NCBI RefSeq assembly: GCF_007748195.1
Contig: NZ_CP037920.1
Span: forward strand, 4,539,800 to 4,603,799
Direction of reading: 5' to 3'
Origin: Gimesia aquarii
GTDB lineage: Bacteria > Planctomycetota > Planctomycetia > Planctomycetales > Planctomycetaceae
DNA: 64,000 nt
The notes under the pieces: model-generated
Told to the model about the DNA's origin: nothing
The model's database searches: none
What the model saw: only the letters and a program-made list of their open reading frames with translations
In this document: positions 26,719 through 35,362 of the stretch, in pieces
How the letters are laid out: every line of letters begins with the position of its first letter
Position numbering within the stretch: the stretch's first letter is position 1
Position numbers and translations under genes: made by a program

Positions 26719-28433
26719 CACTCATTGACCTCGTTTTCGGATTTGGAATTCGTATCTTCCTGTTGCGTTTTTTTATGCTTTGCTGCTTCAATCAATCGTG
26801 GTTCACGCGATACGACTAGACTAAGATCATCTTCATAAACAACTTTAAATCCCTTCAATTTCCGAACCTGTTCATCAAGTTTTTCTTGTTTTTCTTTGTG
26901 TACAATAAACGTGGTAACATCATATTTTTCGGCAGCAGACTGCCAGCCACGGATCGCACGCGCGATCCCCAGATAGTCCTTCCATACACGGGGAGGTGTC
27001 AGATGAACGGCATTTGTGGTCATGAAAACTTTCATAGCTGGAGGACCATCCCAAACCAGCCAATCTCCCCACCATTGGGGATTCCACACCTGTCCCTCAG
27101 GAGGATGAGCTTTTAGAAATTCCGTCAATTTTCTAGGTGTTCCCTGGCTATAAATTTTGTCCAGATCTCGAGGTGTTCCTCCAAATAATGGTGTTGCCAT
27201 GTTAGAAAAAGCAAATCCAAACCAAATCGATAAAACACAAGCCGACGTGATCACAGGCGATTTCTTAGCCCAGAATGATATTTTTTCTGGATCCCCTTCA
27301 CGTAACCTTGGAATCACATTCGTCAAATGGGGGACCATGGCGTAGACAAAAATGACCGAAAACCAGCCAATCATTCGCACACCAATAATCACAGACAGAG
27401 ACAATAACCCCACACGTAATACATCTGCAGCTCGAATGGCTTCCCGGCTACGTCGATAGAGGAACAACATTAAGACCCAGGCAAAACAAAACCAGATGCC
27501 TTCTGCATCTCGAAATTCCAAAGGTTCCCATTCCAAAACATCTTTTAAGTTCGGATTTCGGGGAAATGTGAGGGAGTTAATAAACAGGTCAATGTGATAG
27601 GGATTTACGAGCGCCCCACATACTGAAAGTTCTGTCACGACTAACCAACGCCTGACCCATTTATCGGTACAGACTTGAACCAGACTGCGTGTTCTCCAAG
27701 CCACTTCAAGGACTCTTCCCAGAAACTGCAGCCCCAAAATCGCCAGCCCCACTACAAATGAACCATGTAAGTTGGCCCATCCCAGAAAAACGAGGGGAAT
27801 TCCAAGATATAATGAAATTAAAAGTGCAATTGGCGTTTTTTGCGCCTGTTTTTCAGAATCTTTAGTATCTAATGAATCTTCATTCAAAGTATCATATTTT
27901 TCGGACCAGGCCATAATTACAAGTAAAATGGCGACACATAACGTCCCAAAAATTTCCGGTCTAATAATCGCAATCCGGCTCGATGCGATTAAGACCAGCA
28001 AAAAAGAGGCAAGGGTACTGACACCAACTCGTCCAGATTTGAGGTAGAATGCAATCCAGAATAAGACGTGAGTCGCAAATACCGTCAAAGCAAAAATATG
28101 TGATAAACCACGTACTCCCAACGCTCCATTTACTTTGGCAAAGATCACCTGTGACAGCCATGCGGCGTCAATAGACCTGACACCCTCTGCCAACTGAAGA
28201 AAGGGGTCGTACTGTGGTAACGATTGATATTCAATAATCCAATTACCATAAGAAACATGCCCCCAAATGTCCGAATAAAAAATATGGACATTTCCGAAAT
28301 AGAAAAACATCAGCGAAAACCAGAGACAGGTTATTAAATGAGGCCAACCTAGCGAAAACATTTCTCGGTATGAACGCTTTTTTTCTAAAAAAGTCATAGA
28401 CTCTATTCTACCAGGATGGGAATCGATCGACAT
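26718..28433 (-). CDS. Polytopic inner-membrane protein, GT-C glycosyltransferase-like
   Basis: A 571-residue protein with about ten to twelve hydrophobic helices over residues 30-415 and a soluble C-terminal domain of about 150 residues. The first loop after helix 1 has DIWGHVSYGNWII and the next contains DPFLQ and DAAWLSQ. Acidic residues in that first extracytoplasmic loop are typical of GT-C (PMT/oligosaccharyl-transferase-like) enzymes that use lipid-linked sugars. I infer a GT-C-like fold; no closer match was recognised. The C-terminal region includes VWNPQWWGDWLVWDGPPAMKVF. ATG 28433 follows AGAAGG. It is translationally coupled to the downstream gene. Confidence 0.72.
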   Translation of the reverse strand: MSIDSHPGRIESMTFLEKKRSYREMFSLGWPHLITCLWFSLMFFYFGNVHIFYSDIWGHVSYGNWIIEYQSLPQYDPFLQLAEGVRSIDAAWLSQVIFAKVNGALGVRGLSHIFALTVFATHVLFWIAFYLKSGRVGVSTLASFLLVLIASSRIAIIRPEIFGTLCVAILLVIMAWSEKYDTLNEDSLDTKDSEKQAQKTPIALLISLYLGIPLVFLGWANLHGSFVVGLAILGLQFLGRVLEVAWRTRSLVQVCTDKWVRRWLVVTELSVCGALVNPYHIDLFINSLTFPRNPNLKDVLEWEPLEFRDAEGIWFCFAWVLMLFLYRRSREAIRAADVLRVGLLSLSVIIGVRMIGWFSVIFVYAMVPHLTNVIPRLREGDPEKISFWAKKSPVITSACVLSIWFGFAFSNMATPLFGGTPRDLDKIYSQGTPRKLTEFLKAHPPEGQVWNPQWWGDWLVWDGPPAMKVFMTTNAVHLTPPRVWKDYLGIARAIRGWQSAAEKYDVTTFIVHKEKQEKLDEQVRKLKGFKVVYEDDLSLVVSREPRLIEAAKHKKTQQEDTNSKSENEVNE

Positions 28434-28671
28434 GATGCCTTCTACTCATGAAACATGACTTAAGTTCTTATTTTACGAGAAAAATCGACCATTTTTTAGA
28501 TTCTTCTAATTAGATCTACAAAATTAACGCAAACAATGTTCCAAGAACTCCTGCGAAAAATTAATAAATCCCTACTCATATCGAGAGGGATAAGAAATCT
28601 GATCAATTTGTAAATATCAGCGTTGTAAACGAGAAACATCTGTTTTGTGTCAGCATAGACTTCATTTCTCT

Positions 28672-29277
28672 TCACACTTGGATTCCGCGTCGGACCAGTT
28701 GTTCAACCAAAGTAGAAGTGTCTATGAAGACTTCTGCCTGAATTCCAAGCTTTCTTGCTTCCTTAACATATTCAGGAATGTCATCTGTATAAAAAGCCTC
28801 TTCAGGTGCACATTGAATCTTTTCCAGTGCATAATCAAAAATAGCAGGTTCTGGTTTGATTGCACCAGCAGCATATGAAGTCACATAATCATCGAATCGT
28901 TGCAATACGTCAAACTGTTTCCAGATATAATCGAAATGAGAGACACAAGTATTCGACAACAGAACCAGTCTGTATTCTTGGGCTTTCAGAGAATCCAATA
29001 CAGGGATGATTGAATGGTTCAGTTCAAAAATATCAGAACCGGCAATCTCAAGCGATTCAAAATCGACAGATTTACCAACTGCTCGTTCAAACCAGTGATG
29101 AAATTCCGTGGGAGTCAGATTACCCCGTTCATACTCCCACTGTTTCCCGGATTCAATGAGAAGCGCCTGGATCTCAAGCCGCGATCGCCCACAAAGCAGC
29201 CCCATTTGTTCACACATTTTATCGTGTGAAAAAAACGCAAGGACATTCCCCATATCAAATAAAAATGTACGAATCAA
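28672..29277 (-). CDS. HAD-superfamily (subfamily IA) hydrolase
   Basis: A 201-residue cytoplasmic phosphatase-like protein. Motif I is FLFDMGNVL, with nucleophile Asp8 and Gly instead of the second Asp, as in YihX-like sugar-phosphate phosphatases. Motif II is VLLSNTC. The motif III lysine lies in GAIKPEPAIFDYAL. Motif IV is FYTDDIPEYV, with paired Asp. A helical cap lies at about 15-85. A TTG start at 29277 is required because the first ATG falls inside motif I; GGGGAT lies upstream. The natural substrate is not predictable. It does not appear to share an operon with its neighbours. Confidence 0.85.
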   Translation of the reverse strand: MIRTFLFDMGNVLAFFSHDKMCEQMGLLCGRSRLEIQALLIESGKQWEYERGNLTPTEFHHWFERAVGKSVDFESLEIAGSDIFELNHSIIPVLDSLKAQEYRLVLLSNTCVSHFDYIWKQFDVLQRFDDYVTSYAAGAIKPEPAIFDYALEKIQCAPEEAFYTDDIPEYVKEARKLGIQAEVFIDTSTLVEQLVRRGIQV

Positions 29278-29605
29278 AGGACGATCCCCGGCAAATGGCT
29301 TAATAATCTCTGACTCTCACATGAATGATCGGTGTTGTATGTTATCATTCCTGGAATCACAAGCGTTTTATTTGGTACAGGCAAATAATAATCTCAGGTC
29401 AACCAGTGATAATTTTCGTTTGCAGATACAAGAGAATACACCTCTTATTGACGACATGGGGATATTTCCTTAAATTGCATCAAGATAACAACTTGATGAA
29501 AGCCAGTCTCCAGCATGGCTCTTATCATAACAAGCATTCAGGTTTGATTGATGATTTCTGTGCCGTTAGTCAAACCAAACTTGTCCAGTTCATGGAGAGT
29601 AAAAA
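29278..29605. other. 328-base divergent intergenic region
   Basis: It separates the HAD hydrolase from the ACT-domain gene. A small hairpin TCAAG/CTTGA occurs near 29480. I see no clear promoter or gene. Confidence 0.4.
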
Positions 29606-30103
29606 ATGGATTTTGAAGATCAGTCTTCTTACCCGTCCGGAGAATCAGGCAAAGAGTGGCCGTGCCTGCGTCAATTTTGTGTTTTTATGGAAAACCGGGT
29701 CGGTTATCTCCATCAACTATTACAGCTACTCGAAAAATTCGATCTCCGGATCATCGCCTTAAGTACTGTTGATTCTGTGGATGTGGCAATGAGTCGAATT
29801 GTTCTCGATAATTATGAACGAGCACGTGAAATCTTTGAGCTATCGAATTATACGTTTTTTGAAAAAGATCTGATTGGTGTTGAACTTCCAGATGATACCC
29901 AGCCTTATATGAGAATTTGCCTCTCGCTACTTCAGGCAGAAGTCAATATTGATTATACCTACCCGCTGCTTTATCGGAGGCATGGAAGAGGGGCTATTGC
30001 GTTATGCGTAGATGATCTCGACCTCGGTCTAAAAACACTGACTGAGCAGGGACATCGAATTATTACAGAACAAGATCTGAATGATGATGATGAGTATCTT
30101 TGA
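29606..30103 (+). CDS. Tandem ACT-domain protein
   Basis: A 165-residue cytoplasmic protein made of two ACT-like modules (about 25-90 and 98-160) and no catalytic domain. The first module starts [30 protein letters not shown], the typical ACT beta-alpha-beta opening. The second carries [23 protein letters not shown] and [17 protein letters not shown]. Such proteins usually bind amino acids and resemble the free regulatory subunits of acetolactate synthase, for which planctomycete versions are sometimes named. A regulatory amino-acid sensor is the safest reading. GGAGAG lies five bases before the ATG. It converges with the oxidoreductase ending at 30119. Confidence 0.8.
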   Translation: MDFEDQSSYPSGESGKEWPCLRQFCVFMENRVGYLHQLLQLLEKFDLRIIALSTVDSVDVAMSRIVLDNYERAREIFELSNYTFFEKDLIGVELPDDTQPYMRICLSLLQAEVNIDYTYPLLYRRHGRGAIALCVDDLDLGLKTLTEQGHRIITEQDLNDDDEYL

Positions 30104-30118
30104 ATTCAAACGAAAAGA

Positions 30119-31153
30119 TCACTCTTGAGAAATTACTTGTGATTTCCCTGTCTTGGCTGCTTCATAAAACGCATAAATTGTTCGAATAATCCTTAAACTC
30201 TCCCGACTGGTCAGTAAAGGAGAGTCACTGCCTCTTACCGCTTGAACTGCTTTTCGTACAGCGGGTGTATATCCACGTGGCTCAACAGATTGATCAAATT
30301 GATATACTTTACCATTGTGGTTGAGCGTCCACTCCAAATGACGATCCTGGAAGGGCAGCATCTCTAGCCAACCCTTGCTACCCCAGATTTTGATCATTGA
30401 TTGATATCCACGGTTCATAAAATAGCCAGATGTTAAAGTTCCCAAGAAACCGGCATCATAACGGAAAGCCAATGCAGCAGAGTCCTCGATGTGAATCGGC
30501 TGGCCACCCACCAATGCTGTGAATCCGGTGACATCAGTGATTGAAGATTCCGTCAGATACATCGAAAGATCGAGCCAATGAATTCCTAACCAGGAAAGAA
30601 ATCCTCCTCCCGCACGATCCTTATGAGCATACCAGCTTTTGTGATAAGCAGGATTTGCTAAGCGTGTCTGATCAGCTAAAAGCGTCATCTCCAACCCATA
30701 GATCGTTCCAATGGCTCCATCTTGAATTAACGATTTTGCAAACCGAATTTCCGGGTTTGTGCGATTGGCAAGAGCCAATGATAAATGCAAGTGTTTACTT
30801 TCTGCCTTTTGCACTAATGGCTCAAACTGAGGAACACTGAGACAAGCTGGCTTTTCCGCAAAAACATGGCAGCCCTGTTCTAAAGCAAGACTGATCGAGC
30901 GAGGTGCCTGTCGTGCTTCCATCGTTACCAAAGCCAGATTGGGTTTTTCGTTTTGAAACAGTATTTCTGGGGCTTGATAAACATCCTTCAACTTGGATCC
31001 CAGTTGACTTTGTGCTGACTTCACCTGTTGTTGACTTGGATCAGAAAGAAAGACCTCTTTGACTTCATCAATTTCTTTCAGGGCAGAGAAGTAAGCACTT
31101 AAATGTGCCCCGGTTTCATTTGTTAATACAGCAACGGAAATCTGTTTAGCCAT
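30119..31153 (-). CDS. Gfo/Idh/MocA family NAD(P)-dependent oxidoreductase
   Basis: A 344-residue cytoplasmic oxidoreductase. The N-terminal Rossmann domain is at about 1-120. The family lysine sits in GCHVFAEKPACLSVPQFEPLV (EKP motif). The C-terminal alpha/beta domain contains GGGFLSWLGIHWLDL, with the conserved His-Asp pattern. The start is ATG 31153, preceded by GGAGGA; an in-frame extension upstream lacks a comparable site. Family members oxidise or reduce sugars, inositols and related polyols. It is divergent from a zinc-dependent dehydrogenase, and such pairs often share a sugar or inositol pathway, but the substrate is not determined. Confidence 0.9.
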   Translation of the reverse strand: MAKQISVAVLTNETGAHLSAYFSALKEIDEVKEVFLSDPSQQQVKSAQSQLGSKLKDVYQAPEILFQNEKPNLALVTMEARQAPRSISLALEQGCHVFAEKPACLSVPQFEPLVQKAESKHLHLSLALANRTNPEIRFAKSLIQDGAIGTIYGLEMTLLADQTRLANPAYHKSWYAHKDRAGGGFLSWLGIHWLDLSMYLTESSITDVTGFTALVGGQPIHIEDSAALAFRYDAGFLGTLTSGYFMNRGYQSMIKIWGSKGWLEMLPFQDRHLEWTLNHNGKVYQFDQSVEPRGYTPAVRKAVQAVRGSDSPLLTSRESLRIIRTIYAFYEAAKTGKSQVISQE

Positions 31154-31320
31154 AAATGAATTCCTCCAGCTATTTTTAGCTTTGCCCAATCAGGATTGAG
31201 CCTCAACATTGCATTTTAAACTATTTCGTATATTTTATATAACTATATCAATTCTGCTTCGCCCCTTCCAGAATTCCTTCCTTTCTGGAAAGGTAGAGTC
31301 CCATATGTATCAGGATCAGT

Positions 31321-32304
31321 TTGTTGTTAGCAAGCCATTTAATCGCGCCAGGTAAAATTGACCTTATTGAAGTCTCTGAGCCCGAACTTTCACCAATTTC
31401 GCCACTTGGTTCTGGCCGAGGGGAAATTATTTTTCAACCCGAAACAACTTGTCTCTGTGGTTCCGATTTACCTTACTTTAGTGGAAGTGATGAATGGGAA
31501 ATTGAAATAGGTCACTCTTTACACGAGATGATCGGGACAGTCACAGCAACGAATGGGCAGCGCTGGAAGGAAGGTGACCGGGTGCTCGCCGTCCCTGTCA
31601 TGCAGCAGGGATTGCGGGAGCGATTTGTGCTCGATGAATTACGTACGATTCCGATTGCGACAAATATCCCCGAAGAACACGCGTTGATGGCTCAGCCTTT
31701 GGGAACGGCGATTTTTGCACTGAAAAAACTTCCCAATCTATTAGACCAGACAGTGGCCGTTGTGGGACAGGGGCCCATGGGCCAGTTAATGAATGCCTCA
31801 TTAAGTAACATGGGGGCCAGAGAAATTATTGGGGTCGACCTACTAGAATCACGATTGCAAGTCAGCCCGCAAATGGGCGCAACCGCCACAATTTGTAATC
31901 AAAATTGTAATCTCATCGAAGCACTTCGTGAGATACTAAAAGGAGAATTACCAGATATTGTGATTGAAACAGTCGGTCATGCAGACCAGCAGTTCAATCT
32001 GTGTATTGATCTCTGTCGAGAAAATGGTCGTATTCTCGTTTTTGGTGTCCCCCCTGAAACGATTGATCAAGTACGTTGGCGGGACCTGCTCTTCAAAAAC
32101 ATTACCGTTCATACCAGCATTAACCCTGACTTCGAACGCGATTTTCCTTTGGCAATGAAGTGGTTGTCTGAAGGCAGGATCGATGTTGCCCCCATCATCA
32201 CACACCGATTTCCATTGGCAGAAATTCAGCAGGCATTTGACCTGTTTCAAAATAGAACTGACGGAGTTCTTAAAGTGATTGTTGAATTTCCCTCCCTGCA
32301 TTGA
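31321..32304 (+). CDS. Zinc-dependent medium-chain dehydrogenase
   Basis: A 327-residue MDR alcohol/polyol dehydrogenase. The catalytic zinc ligands appear in TTCLCGSDLPYF (Cys and Asp region) and IEIGHSLHEMIG (His-Glu). The structural-zinc cysteine cluster of classical alcohol dehydrogenases is absent. The nucleotide-binding motif VAVVGQGPMGQL is at about 145-156. It lacks roughly 15-20 N-terminal residues compared with common MDR members and starts with TTG at 31321 (or the next codon), with AGGA upstream. Substrate unknown; probably linked with the divergent Gfo/Idh/MocA gene. Confidence 0.85.
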   Translation: MLLASHLIAPGKIDLIEVSEPELSPISPLGSGRGEIIFQPETTCLCGSDLPYFSGSDEWEIEIGHSLHEMIGTVTATNGQRWKEGDRVLAVPVMQQGLRERFVLDELRTIPIATNIPEEHALMAQPLGTAIFALKKLPNLLDQTVAVVGQGPMGQLMNASLSNMGAREIIGVDLLESRLQVSPQMGATATICNQNCNLIEALREILKGELPDIVIETVGHADQQFNLCIDLCRENGRILVFGVPPETIDQVRWRDLLFKNITVHTSINPDFERDFPLAMKWLSEGRIDVAPIITHRFPLAEIQQAFDLFQNRTDGVLKVIVEFPSLH

Positions 32305-32391
32305 TAATGATAGAGTAGATTCTACTTCAACAGACTGACTTTAAAACAAATGCGAGTCTTTTCATTTCACACACCATGTCAAAGGTAACCA

Positions 32392-33747
32392 ATGAAATTG
32401 ATACCCCATAATTATTGCCTTTTAACTCGTGTAACTCCTTGCTTCCTGCTCATTGTTTTGTTGATGAATCAGAGCCAAGCGGCTGAGACTCCTAACATTA
32501 TTTACATTATGGCAGACGATCTGGGATATGGTGACCTCGGTTGTTATGGGCAGAAAGTGATCAAAACTCCCCATATCGACCAATTGGCAAAAGAGGGCAT
32601 GCGGTTCACAAATCACTATTCCGGCCACACAGTTTGCCGTCCTTCAAGATTAGTCCTGCTTACGGGCATGCACAGTGGTCATACTCCTATCAGTCAAAAT
32701 GAGCAATATTATTTTCCTGCTGGTGCTACCAGTGTAACAACACTCTTAAAAAAATCTGGATATGCAACTGGGGGAGTAGGCAAATGGGCATTAGGACCGC
32801 CTGAAACAACAGGGGTCCCCAGTATGCAAGGATTTGATTACTGGTTTGGATATCTAGATCAGGGAAACGCTCACAATTTTTATCCGGAGTTCCTTTGGAG
32901 TAATGAACAGGAAATCTCACTTCCTGGAAATAAAGTCGGAAACCAAAAAAGAGTCTCGGTTGAGCGTGAAACATATTCGCACGATCTATTAACACAAGAG
33001 GCACTGAACTTTATCAAGGTTAACCAAAAGAAACCTTTTTTCCTTCAGGCTCATTACACGATTCCGCATGCGAACAATGAAGGAGGACGCGCAACCGGCG
33101 ACGGAATGGAAGTTCCCGAGTATGGAGAATATGCTGATCAGGAATGGCCAGCCCCGGAAAAAGGCTTCGCAGCAATGATCACGCGCCTGGATCGAGATGT
33201 CGGAAATTTCATCAATCTGCTGAAAGAACTGAATCTGGAGCAAAATACAATTATCTTTTTCACTTCAGATAATGGCCCTCACCAGGAAGGCATGCATCTG
33301 GTTGATTTCTTTAATTCGAACGGACCATTACGCGGTTACAAGCGAGACCTCTATGAAGGAGGCATTCGCGTTCCCTTAATTGTCAAATGGCCCGGCAAAA
33401 TAGAAGCAAATTCGACGACGGATCACATCAGTGCATTCTGGGATTTTCTTCCGACAGCCTGTGAATTAGCTGGTATTAATCCACCACAAAATATAGATGG
33501 GATCTCATATCTTCCTACTCTACTTGGTGAATCCCAAACGGCCCACGATTCCTTATTCTGGAAATATCGAGGAAAAATCGCATTGAGATCCGGCAAATGG
33601 AAAGCCGTCCAAACAGGAAAGGAAAAGCCTCTGGAACTCTATGATCTCGACAAAGATGAGGGAGAGCACCACAATATCGCAGACGAACATCCCACAGTTA
33701 CTGCCCACATGAAGCAGATGATCATTAAGAGTCAGTCGCCTCGCTGA
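32392..33747 (+). CDS. Secreted arylsulfatase-type sulfatase
   Basis: A 451-residue exported sulfatase. The signal peptide is at about 12-30, cut near SQA-A. The metal site ADDLGYGDLGCYG includes Asp42 and Asp43. The formylglycine motif is Cys82-Arg-Pro-Ser-Arg86. The distal ligands are in FFTSDNGPHQEG and the C-terminal domain ends with YDLDKDEGEHHNIADEHP. All catalytic features are in place. It is the arylsulfatase A type common in planctomycete polysaccharide degradation, separate from the SGSH-like sulfatase at 3723-5642. It needs a formylglycine-generating enzyme encoded elsewhere. It converges with the DUF1501 gene. Confidence 0.93.
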   Translation: MKLIPHNYCLLTRVTPCFLLIVLLMNQSQAAETPNIIYIMADDLGYGDLGCYGQKVIKTPHIDQLAKEGMRFTNHYSGHTVCRPSRLVLLTGMHSGHTPISQNEQYYFPAGATSVTTLLKKSGYATGGVGKWALGPPETTGVPSMQGFDYWFGYLDQGNAHNFYPEFLWSNEQEISLPGNKVGNQKRVSVERETYSHDLLTQEALNFIKVNQKKPFFLQAHYTIPHANNEGGRATGDGMEVPEYGEYADQEWPAPEKGFAAMITRLDRDVGNFINLLKELNLEQNTIIFFTSDNGPHQEGMHLVDFFNSNGPLRGYKRDLYEGGIRVPLIVKWPGKIEANSTTDHISAFWDFLPTACELAGINPPQNIDGISYLPTLLGESQTAHDSLFWKYRGKIALRSGKWKAVQTGKEKPLELYDLDKDEGEHHNIADEHPTVTAHMKQMIIKSQSPR

Positions 33748-33792
33748 ATTTTTCTCCTGGAAGGCTAGCGATTTCTTTTTGCAGGTACTTCG

Positions 33793-35301
33793 TCAGATGA
33801 TTTCATGGATTGGCTCTGTATGTTCAACTCCTACCAGCTTTTGATCCAAACCACCATAAAAATAAGACAAACGATTTGGATGAAGTCCCATCTGATTGAG
33901 GATTGTCGCGTGCAATCGTTTAACGTGAAATGGCTTCTCGACCGCTGCCGACCCCAATTCATCTGTTGCACCAACAGAAGTACCGCCTTTTATCCCTCCA
34001 CCAGCAGTCCACATGGTAAAGCCAAAGGAATTATGATCACGTCCTGTGCCTTTTGCATACTCTGCCGTTGGCTGTCTTCCAAATTCACCGCCCCAGACAA
34101 TCATGGTTTCATCAAATAATCCGCGAGATTTTAAATCCTTAATTAACGCAGCAATAGGTTGATCAGTATTGCCTGCATGAAAACTATGATTTTTTTCTAA
34201 ATCGCCATGCGCATCCCAGTTGGAGTCATTATGATTTCCACCAGAATATAACTGAATGAAGCGCACACCTCGCTCAACTAGTCTGCGTGCCAACAGGCAT
34301 CTTCTGCCAAAATCAGCGGTGCGGGGATTATTGAGCCCATATAATTCTTGTGTTTGCTTTGTTTCTGAAGAAATGTCTGCTGCTTCCGGTGCATGTTTCT
34401 GCATCTTGAAAGCCAGTTCGTAACTGGCAATACGAGCTGCCAGTTCCGAGTTACCAGTACGAGTAGCTTGGTGCTTCTGATTTGCTTCTTTTAAAGCATC
34501 CAACAATTCACGTTGAACTGCTTTACTCATTCCTTCAGGACGACGCAAATCAATCAACGGTGCCCCTTCAGAACGCATTGTGGTTCCTTGGTAAGTCGCC
34601 GGCATAAATCCACTCGACCAGTTCTTGGCTCCACTAATCGGACCTCCTGTCGGATCAAGCATGACGACATACCCGGGAAGATTTTCATTCTCAGTTCCTA
34701 AACCGTAATTAAGCCATGAACCAAGGCTGGGAAATCCACTCAGAATTCTACCCGAGTTCATCATCAACATTGCAGAACCGTGAATGGGAGAGTCGGCCGT
34801 CATCGATTTCAAAAACGCAATATCATCAACGCAGGTAGCCAAATGGGGAAATAGATCAGAGACCCACTGACCTGATTCACCATATTGTTTGAACTTCCAT
34901 TTCGGGCCAACGACGCGTCCTTCATTTTTTTCACCGCCACGGCCTTTCGTTTTGACAGGGATCGTCTTGCCATCCAAACCATAGAGTTTTGGTTTGTGAT
35001 CAAAAGTATCAACATGACTCGGACCACCATACATAAAAAGGAAGATCACACTTTTCGCTTTGGGCTTAAAATGCGGGTCTTTAGGCGCCAAAGGATTCTG
35101 ATATTGGCCGACACCATCAGCGGCAACGGCTTGAGAATTCAAAAATCCATCAGCAGACAACATTCCCGTTAAAGCAACCGAAGCAAAACCGCCTCCCGCT
35201 TCCCATAAAAACTCCCGACGTGTACGACGGCAGAACTGTGCATGTCCAGCTGATTTCGTTTGCTGATCTACCAGATGATTTGATTTTAGTTCTGATGCCA
35301 T
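33793..35301 (-). CDS. DUF1501 domain protein, Tat-exported
   Basis: A 502-residue protein of the planctomycete-enriched DUF1501 family, which has an alkaline-phosphatase/sulfatase-like fold. The N-terminus has a twin-arginine signal, CRRTRREFLWEAGGG, with the Arg pair at 28-29, so export is folded through Tat. Conserved features include IFLFMYGGPSHVDTFDHKP, the central RFIQLYSGGNHNDSNWDAH and the C-terminal GRDHNSFGFTMWTAGGGIKGG. Its biochemical role is unestablished. It lies 61 bases downstream of a PSD1 cytochrome protein on the same strand; this two-gene pairing recurs throughout planctomycetes and implies a shared periplasmic function. Confidence 0.9.
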   Translation of the reverse strand: MASELKSNHLVDQQTKSAGHAQFCRRTRREFLWEAGGGFASVALTGMLSADGFLNSQAVAADGVGQYQNPLAPKDPHFKPKAKSVIFLFMYGGPSHVDTFDHKPKLYGLDGKTIPVKTKGRGGEKNEGRVVGPKWKFKQYGESGQWVSDLFPHLATCVDDIAFLKSMTADSPIHGSAMLMMNSGRILSGFPSLGSWLNYGLGTENENLPGYVVMLDPTGGPISGAKNWSSGFMPATYQGTTMRSEGAPLIDLRRPEGMSKAVQRELLDALKEANQKHQATRTGNSELAARIASYELAFKMQKHAPEAADISSETKQTQELYGLNNPRTADFGRRCLLARRLVERGVRFIQLYSGGNHNDSNWDAHGDLEKNHSFHAGNTDQPIAALIKDLKSRGLFDETMIVWGGEFGRQPTAEYAKGTGRDHNSFGFTMWTAGGGIKGGTSVGATDELGSAAVEKPFHVKRLHATILNQMGLHPNRLSYFYGGLDQKLVGVEHTEPIHEII

Positions 35302-35362
35302 AATTGATCCTTACACAAAATCAGAGACAAAATTTCCCAAGATCACTTAAATTTTCTTTGCA

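Noticed and set aside
29325..29762. 145-codon plus-strand frame overlapping the ACT-domain gene
   Set aside because: It reads a different frame across the start of a well-supported gene and has no domain features.
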